Notes under the pieces: generated by a model | What the model was told of the DNA's origin: nothing | Databases searched by the model: none | Seen by the model: only the letters and a program-made list of their open reading frames with translations | Made by a program: the position numbers and the translations under genes | Part shown: positions 1-5,200 of the stretch, piece by piece | Numbering within the stretch: position 1 is the first letter of the stretch | How the letters are laid out: each line of letters begins with the position of its first letter | Assembly (NCBI GenBank): GCA_016220045.1 | Contig: JACRIP010000122.1 | Location: forward strand, 1-5,616 | Length of the DNA stretch: 5,616 nt | Reading direction: 5' to 3' | Source of the DNA: Planctomycetota bacterium | GTDB lineage: Bacteria > Planctomycetota > MHYJ01 > WSZJ01 > JACPWG01

Positions 1-26
1 CCCTGCCCGCCCCATCGGCCGCCCGA

Positions 27-86
27 CTTCGTGGCCCTTCGTGGTCTTCGCTTGGTGGCCCTTTGTGTTCCCGTTTCTCTTCGTGG
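27..86 (+). repeat. Degenerate CTTCGTGG interspersed/tandem repeat cluster
   Basis: Exact copies of CTTCGTGG lie at 27-34, 37-44 and 79-86. Near copies lie at 51-58 (CTTGGTGG) and 61-67 (CTTTGTG). Spacing between copies is 10 to 18 bp. From memory, the reverse complement (CCACGAAG) resembles a short repeat that is common between genes in environmental genomes, especially Planctomycetota and Verrucomicrobiota; I could not check this. The cluster runs into the apparent 5' end of the hydrolase gene, so it either supplies part of the leader region or encodes the first residues of the protein. Confidence 0.6.
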
Positions 87-1811
87 TCCTGCGCCACACT
101 CCTCACTCTGGCACTCGCAGCGACTCTCGCCGCGGAGGAGCCTCCCCGCCCCTTCCCCGGCCCGCTCCCGCCGCTGGAGCTGGCGGAGGCCGAGCGCAAG
201 GCGCGCGCGGGCGACCTGGTCGAGGCGCGGCGCACCTTCGAGCGGCTCACCGCCTCCGCCGACGCCGCCGTCGCCGCGGGGGCGCGCGCCGGACGCGACC
301 GCGCCGCGCGCGCCCAGGAGGCCTGGACGCGCCTGGCCCAGGCTTTCGGCCGCCTCCGCTCCGCGACCCTCGCCCTCCCGCCCGACGAGCACGACCTGCC
401 GCTCGCCCACCTCTTCGGCCCGGATTCCCACCCCGGCTCCGTCGTCGATCCGGCGCGCTACGACGCCGAATTCGCCGCCCTCGCCGCCCTCCCGCTCCCC
501 CTCGACGCCCCGCCCGCGGCAGTCCGCGCCGTGCTCGGCGCCGCCCGCGCCCTGGTACTCTATGGCGCGGTCGCCCCGCCGAACTACCTGCCGGCGCGCG
601 CCGACCGCCTGCTCCAGGCCGAACGCCTCGTACACCAGGCCCTCGTCGCCCCCGACGCCGCCTGGCGCGACGCGATCTGCGGCCGGCTACGGGATTTTAC
701 CGAGTTCGCGCCCGCGCTCTGGGAGGAGATCGTCCGCCGCGCTCCGCACCCCAGCCCCGGGGACCCCGGGACCTACGCCGAGGAGTACGAGGTCCCCTAC
801 GACCGCTCCAGCGCGCGCTACCACCTCTTCGTGCCCGCGACCTACCGCCCCAGCCGGCCCTGCCCGCTCCTCGTGACGCTGCATCCCACCGGCGGCCAGG
901 GGCAGGCGATGCTCGGCTGGTGGCGTTCGCTGGCCGGGGACCAGGGCTACCTGCTGCTCGCGCCCACCGCAACCGCCTTTCGCACCAAGGGCTGGGGCAA
1001 GACCGAACTGGAGCGCGCCTGCATCCTGGCCGCCATCGACCACGTCCGCGCGCGCTTCGCCGTGGACCCCGACCGCACCTACCTCACCGGGTACAGCATG
1101 GGGGGACACGCCTCCTGGGACCTGGGGATCGAGTTCGCGGATCGCTGGGCGGGCATCCTGCCGATGGCCGGCGCGCCCTTCGGCATCGCCGAGGGGCGGC
1201 TGCAGAGCCTGCTCGCGCTGCCCATCTTCTCCTACTACGGGCTCTACGACTCCGCCGGCAACGCGGGCGGCATTGCCGGGCGCAATCAGGAGGCGACGCG
1301 CATCCTCGAAAAGCTGGGGGCGGACCTGACGGTCGTCGAGGATCAGGAGCGCGGGCACATGCTCGAACTGACGCACGCGCACGCGCTTTCCTGGTACGGC
1401 TGGATGGACCGGAAGACGCGCACGGTCTGGCCGGCGCTCGTGCGGGCGGTCTTGGCGCCGGACGGGCCGCGCCGTGCCTACTGGATTTGCCCGACCCTGC
1501 CGCCGGGCGGCAAGTGGCCGACGCCGGATCCGACCCGGAGCCCGCCGCCGGCGCCCTTCGTGCGCGCGGAGATCAAGCCCGGCAACCGCATCCAGGTCTA
1601 CGGCGATCACCTGGGCGATTTCGACTGTTGGCTGGGCGGGCCGGAGCTCGACCTCGCGGCGCCGGTGCGGCTGTCGCTTGACGGGAAGACGGTGTTCGAG
1701 GGGGCCAAGCCGCGGGACCTCGGCGTGCTCCTGCGCCTGGCGGCGGAGAGCGGCGACCACGGACGCCTGTTCTGGAACGTGATCCGGGTGCGCGGCGGGA
1801 AGGGCGAGTGA
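63..1811 (+). CDS. Probable exported alpha/beta-hydrolase (esterase / PHB-depolymerase-like), start uncertain
   Basis: 582 residues if it starts at TTG 63. It probably hydrolyses an ester, or less likely a peptide bond, outside the cytoplasm; the substrate is unknown. A hydrophobic stretch ATLLTLALAATLAA (about 11-24) followed by EEPP looks like a signal peptide. Residues 40-230 are Ala/Arg-rich and mostly helical, with no domain I recognise. The hydrolase core spans about 240-450: an oxyanion-type LHPTGG (273-278), the nucleophile elbow GYSMGG with Ser345, the likely acid Asp396 (YYGLYDSAGN) and His432 (ERGHML). Residues 500-575 form a small beta-type domain (PVRLSLDGKTVFEG) like the C-terminal domain of many planctomycete hydrolases. 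The frame has no stop back to base 1, and 63 is its only ATG/GTG/TTG codon there; a weak GGTGG (54-58) precedes it. The true start may lie outside the window. PHB-depolymerase-like, dienelactone-hydrolase-like and prolyl-oligopeptidase-like assignments are all possible. Overlapping long frames on both strands are GC-rich shadows. Confidence 0.85.
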   Translation: MCSRFSSWSCATLLTLALAATLAAEEPPRPFPGPLPPLELAEAERKARAGDLVEARRTFERLTASADAAVAAGARAGRDRAARAQEAWTRLAQAFGRLRSATLALPPDEHDLPLAHLFGPDSHPGSVVDPARYDAEFAALAALPLPLDAPPAAVRAVLGAARALVLYGAVAPPNYLPARADRLLQAERLVHQALVAPDAAWRDAICGRLRDFTEFAPALWEEIVRRAPHPSPGDPGTYAEEYEVPYDRSSARYHLFVPATYRPSRPCPLLVTLHPTGGQGQAMLGWWRSLAGDQGYLLLAPTATAFRTKGWGKTELERACILAAIDHVRARFAVDPDRTYLTGYSMGGHASWDLGIEFADRWAGILPMAGAPFGIAEGRLQSLLALPIFSYYGLYDSAGNAGGIAGRNQEATRILEKLGADLTVVEDQERGHMLELTHAHALSWYGWMDRKTRTVWPALVRAVLAPDGPRRAYWICPTLPPGGKWPTPDPTRSPPPAPFVRAEIKPGNRIQVYGDHLGDFDCWLGGPELDLAAPVRLSLDGKTVFEGAKPRDLGVLLRLAAESGDHGRLFWNVIRVRGGKGE

Positions 1812-1827
1812 CGCGGGACGAAGGGCG

Positions 1828-1911
1828 AGGGGTCAGGGGTCAGGGATCAGGGCGAAGGGGGCAGGGCGAAGGGGGCAGGGCGTAGGGGGCAGGGCGAAGG
1901 GGGCAGGGGAA
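1828..1911 (+). repeat. Heptameric tandem repeat array (AGGGNNN x12), G-rich
   Basis: Twelve consecutive 7-bp units begin with AGGG: AGGGGTC twice, AGGGATC, then alternating AGGGCGA and AGGGGGC (one AGGGCGT variant), ending in AGGGGAA. The second part is therefore also a 14-bp repeat (AGGGCGAAGGGGGC) present four times, at 1849-1862, 1863-1876, 1877-1890 and 1891-1904. The array starts 16 bp after the hydrolase stop. Regular runs of three to five G with short loops make it a strong G-quadruplex candidate on the + strand and in the hydrolase 3' RNA. It resembles the heptanucleotide short tandem repeats (STRR) described in cyanobacteria. Pro-rich reading frames across it come from the repeat and are not genes. 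Confidence 0.9.
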
Positions 1912-2000
1912 CCGTGAACGAACCCTTTGTGAACACCGCTTGAGAGGTGGTTCCAGGGGACCCGACTTGGGCAGTGGGCAGCGCGGGAACCCGTGGCTCT

Positions 2001-2077
2001 GTAGGGGCGGGCCTTGTGCCCGCCCCCTGGTGGCCCGGCCGACCAGCGTGCCGCAGCGGCCACCGGGCCGCCCCTGC
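2001..2077. repeat. REP/MITE-like palindromic element with 10-bp terminal inverted repeats
   Basis: The ends GTAGGGGCGG (2001-2010) and CCGCCCCTGC (2068-2077) are inverted repeats of 10 bp with one G-T pair. Inside, GGGGCGGGC (2004-2012) and GCCCGCCCC (2018-2026) form a perfect 9-bp hairpin with a CTTGT loop, and GGCCCGG (2032-2038) pairs with CCGGGCC (2063-2069). The outer stem and the first inner hairpin share bases, so they are alternative folds. The core GTAGGGGCGGGCCTTGTGCCCGCCC resembles a palindromic intergenic repeat I recall from several unrelated environmental genomes; this was not searched. It has no T tract on either side, so it is not a typical intrinsic terminator. It lies in non-coding DNA between two convergent genes, the usual place for such elements. 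Confidence 0.65.
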
Positions 2078-2092
2078 GTCACGATTCCCGCC

Positions 2093-2115
2093 GGCTCCCC
2101 CGGTGCGGGGGGGCC
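2093..2115. other. GC-rich hairpin of unknown role
   Basis: GGCTCCCCCG (2093-2102) pairs with CGGGGGGGCC (2106-2115) around a GTG loop, with one T-G wobble on the + strand. An overlapping alternative, CGCCGG (2089-2094) with CCGGCG (2115-2120), is also possible. No T tract follows on the + strand, so a terminator role for the hydrolase is not supported, although in convergent orientation such a stem could protect an RNA 3' end. It lies just downstream of the autotransporter terminator. Confidence 0.35.
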
Positions 2116-2123
2116 CGGCGCCC

Positions 2124-2166
2124 AAAAAAAACCGGCGTCCCGTGCCTTGCGGCGCGGGACGCCGGT
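2124..2166 (-). terminator. Intrinsic terminator of the autotransporter gene
   Basis: ACCGGCGTCCCG (2131-2142) and CGGGACGCCGGT (2155-2166) are a perfect 12-bp inverted repeat. On the - strand the stem continues, after one C-A mismatch, with three more GC pairs closed by a GCAA loop, a GNRA-type tetraloop. It is followed directly by an uninterrupted T8 (A8 on the + strand, 2124-2131, sharing its last base with the stem). The stem begins 34 nt after the autotransporter stop codon. The layout is classical for Rho-independent termination of leftward transcription only: the + strand has no T tract after the stem. Confidence 0.93.
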
Positions 2167-2200
2167 CGTGGGTCGTCGTACGGTGGATGCCGGATGCGCC

Positions 2201-5200
2201 CTAGAAGCCGAGTTCGAGGCCGCCGCGGCCGGTGTGGTTCTCTTCGATGCTGCTGAAGCGGCCCTGGTAGCCCATGAACCCGCGGACGCGGCGGCTGAAC
2301 TCGATGTTCAGCCCGAAGAGCGCGATCGCCGCGTTGTCCACCACTTCGACGCCGCGCACCGAGAAGTCGGAGTCGGAGAACTCGAGGAAGTGCCCGGTGG
2401 TGGAGCGCTGGTTTTCGTCGAGCATTTCGCGCTCCCAGGCGGCGCCGGCCATGGGCGTGAAGCGCGCGGAGCCGACGTCGAAGGTCGTGGAGAAGCGCGC
2501 GCCGAGCTGGCCGCGCAGCGACTCGGTGGTGGTGCCGTCGATGTGGAGGTTGAGCGAATCGGCGCCGTTTTCGTCGTAGCCTTCCTCGTCGAGGTTGGCG
2601 TAGGTCAGGGCGCCGAACGGCGTGACCGTGAAATCGCCGGCGTCGATGTCATCGCCGAGCTCCACGCGGCAGTCGATTTCGTCGCCGTCGTGGTCGCCGT
2701 TCGCGACCCGGTCGATGGCGCCGAACACGATGTGGCGTTCGGTGTCGAAGTCATGGCCGGTGTAGCCGGCGTAGGCGGTGGCGTAGGCGGGTCCGAAGCG
2801 ATGGCCGGCGTACGCGCCGATGCTCCAGGAGGAGATGTCGGCCGAGCCGGAGTTGCCGTCGCCGTCGACGGTGGTGAAGGCGCCGCCGACCGCGAGGCCG
2901 ACGATGAAGTCGGGCTTGACGCGATAGCCGAGGCCGCCGGAGAGGCCGCCGGTGCGGGCGTCAAAGCCGTCGGCCAGGGGGTTGCCCTTGACGCTGGAGC
3001 CGGCGCCGAAGCCGGTGATCCAGGTGCTGATGAGCGGAGCGGGTCCGGGCGGGGCGGTGGGCTGGAGCTGACCGGCTTCGCCGGCCGGGCGGCGCCGCTG
3101 GGTCGCGCCGGGCAGCGGCGGCGGCGGGAAGACCATCATGTTGTCCTGCGAGGGGGTGTCGTTGAACGACAGCGCGCTGTAGCTCATCGAAGAGCCGCCA
3201 CCGCCACTGAGGAGGCCGTCGTGCGCCGCGCTCCCGGCGTTGTAGGCCAGGCTGTTGCCGACGAAAGCGGCCGCCGTCGAGTTCTCGCCCGCTTCGGAGG
3301 GGTCGACCTGGTTGATGGCGTCCGGCAGCAAGAGGAGGTTCAGCGTGGTCAGCGTGTCGAAGACCGCGAGCGCATCTTCGCTCGTAATGGTCAAGCTCGC
3401 GCCGTCGAGAACGTTGGCGATGGCGAGCTGGTTGCCATTGAGTCCGGTCTGAATGGCGAGGTTCGAGCCCAGGGTGAGCCGGACTTCGGTGGCGGTGTAG
3501 CTGGGCACGGCCGTGATGAACCCGATGTTCGAGGTGACCGTGCTGTAGGTGCCGGCGACCCCGCCGGTGGTGGAGACGATGGTGTAGTTGGTGCTGACAT
3601 GATAGGTCTGACCGACCAGGCCGCGGATCGCCAGGGTGCTGCCGGGGTTGATCGTCGCCGTACCGCCGACCCCGCCGGTGACATTGATCTTGTCGCCGGA
3701 GTTCGCCGCGCCGTTCAGCTCGGCCTGGTAGGTGGAACCGGCGTTCTGGGTGAAGCTGCCCTGGACGGTGAGCGTGCCGACCGAGAGGCCGGGGGCGACG
3801 GTGCCGTTGACGACGGTCGGGCCCACGGTGCCGGTGCCGCCCAGCGTGGCGCCGGCGGCGACGGTGGTCAGCAGACTGGTCGCGGTGGAGCCGGTGACGT
3901 CGAGGCGGCCGGCGTTGACCGTCGTCGTGCCGGTGTAAGTGTTGGCGCCCGAGAGCGTCATCGTGCCGGTGCCGTTCTTGACCAGGCCGCCGGTGTTGGA
4001 GATCACGCCGGCAAAGGTGCCGCCGCCGTTGGCGGTACCGGTGGTGAGAATGCCGCCCACGCCACCGGTGTTGATCGCGCCGGTTCCTGCTCCCGTCACC
4101 GAATCGACCGTCTCCGCGAAGCCGCCCAGGTTCCAGATTCCGTCCACCGTGATGTCGGCGGTGTTGTTGATGCGCTCCGCAGCGCCATTGGTCAGCGTCC
4201 CGGTGGCGCTCACGGTCACCGTCGTGGCGCCCGCGAGCGTGCCGAGCAGGTTGAGCACGCCCCCGGCGTTTACCGTAGCTACCGTCACGGAGTTGGCGGC
4301 ATCGCCGGCGGCATCGCCCAGGTTCAGGATGCCCGTGACCGAGAGCGAGCCGGTGCCGTTGGTGGCGCCGTTCATGTTCAGGGTGCCGGCCGTAACCGTG
4401 GTGGCGCCGGAGTAGGTGTTCGCGCCGTTCAGGGTCGTTACCCCCGCGCCGTTCGTGAACCCGCCGGTGCCGGAGATGATGCCTTCAAAGGTGGTCCCGC
4501 CAACGGCCACAGTCAGGGTATTCGCGCCCAGGTTGACCGCGCCGGGCACGCCGGAGTCCTGGAGCGACGCGACGGTCTCAGCGCCGCCGAGGTTCCAGGT
4601 GCCGGACACGTCCACGCCGGCCGCGTCGTTGATCTGATTCGGCCCGCCCGTGCTCAAGGTTGCGCCCGCGAGCACCGTGACGCCGCTCGTGTTGGAGAGG
4701 TTGCCCGTGGCCGACAGGGTCACCGCGCCCGCGTTGACGGCGGTCGCGCCGGTGTAGGTGTTGTCGCCGCCCAGGGTGAGCGTTCCCGCGCCCACCTTGG
4801 TGAATCCACCCGTCTCGGACATGGCGCCGGAGAACGCCGTCGAGGTGCCGTCACCGCCGGCCGTCAGCGTTCCGGTACCGAGCGTCACGCCGCCGGTGCC
4901 GGCGAGCGAGCCGACCGTTTCGCTGAAATCGTTGAGATCCAGGACGCCGGGCGCGGTCACCGTCAGGGCCGAGCCATCGGGGATCTGCGCGGCGGCGCCG
5001 AGCCGCAGGATGCCGGCGTTCACCGTCGTCGTGCCGGTGGAGTTGTTGACCGGCGCGTTGTTGAGGACGAGGATCCCCGCGCCGCCCTTGACGAAGGCGG
5101 CCTCTGCCGGAGCGGCGCCGATACCGGAAATCTGCTGGTTCGCGAGGGTGAGCGTACCGGCCGTCACGTTGTACGTGAGCACGCCGCTGCGGATGAAGAC

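Larger units (their letters stand above)
3893..4942 (-). repeat. Three super-repeats of the passenger (115, 154 and a truncated unit of about 81 residues)
   Basis: Each unit starts with an (W/L)(N/D)LxxxxETV strand: LDLNDFSETV at 4942, WNLGGAETV at 4597 and WNLGGFAETV at 4135. Each passes through a TxFxGxIS-TGG segment into one of beta-strand repeats 2, 3 or 4. Units one and two then run through a V-V-AGATL / V-ATGTL segment to an INDAA / INNTAD turn and the next WNLGG. Unit two carries about 40 extra residues (including LNMNG, ILNLGDAAGDAANS and VLNLLG). Unit three stops after its beta-strand repeat. This shows growth of the passenger by internal duplication. Confidence 0.8.

Noticed and set aside
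31..1681. Two other + strand open frames overlapping the hydrolase (31-876 and 41-1681)
   Set aside because: Their translations are Arg/Pro/Ala strings. The catalytic motifs, signal-like segment and C-terminal domain are all in the 63-1811 frame.
687..1760. Long - strand open frame (357 codons) opposite the hydrolase
   Set aside because: It is Arg/Gly/Pro-rich with no domain, lies wholly opposite a well-supported gene, and is the usual GC-rich antisense shadow.
1949..1991. Inverted repeat GGTTCC (1949-1954) / GGAACC (1986-1991)
   Set aside because: Only 6-bp arms with a 31-nt loop, easily expected by chance in such sequence.
2001..2026. The GGGGCGGGC/GCCCGCCCC hairpin as a terminator for the hydrolase
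   Set aside because: No T tract follows on the + strand, and the sequence is better explained by the larger palindromic element.
1833..2256. Several short frames on both strands in the intergenic region
   Set aside because: They are translated repeats (PPSPCPLRPAPFA-type from the heptamer array) or run through the palindromic element and the terminator stem. None has a ribosome site or a recognisable domain.
3732..4637. Three abutting + strand frames (3732-3938, 3939-4415, 4416-4637) antisense to the passenger
   Set aside because: They are one Val/Pro-rich antisense frame cut by stops that fall at recurring turns of the coding repeats; two of the three stops sit in the NTY-TG motif.
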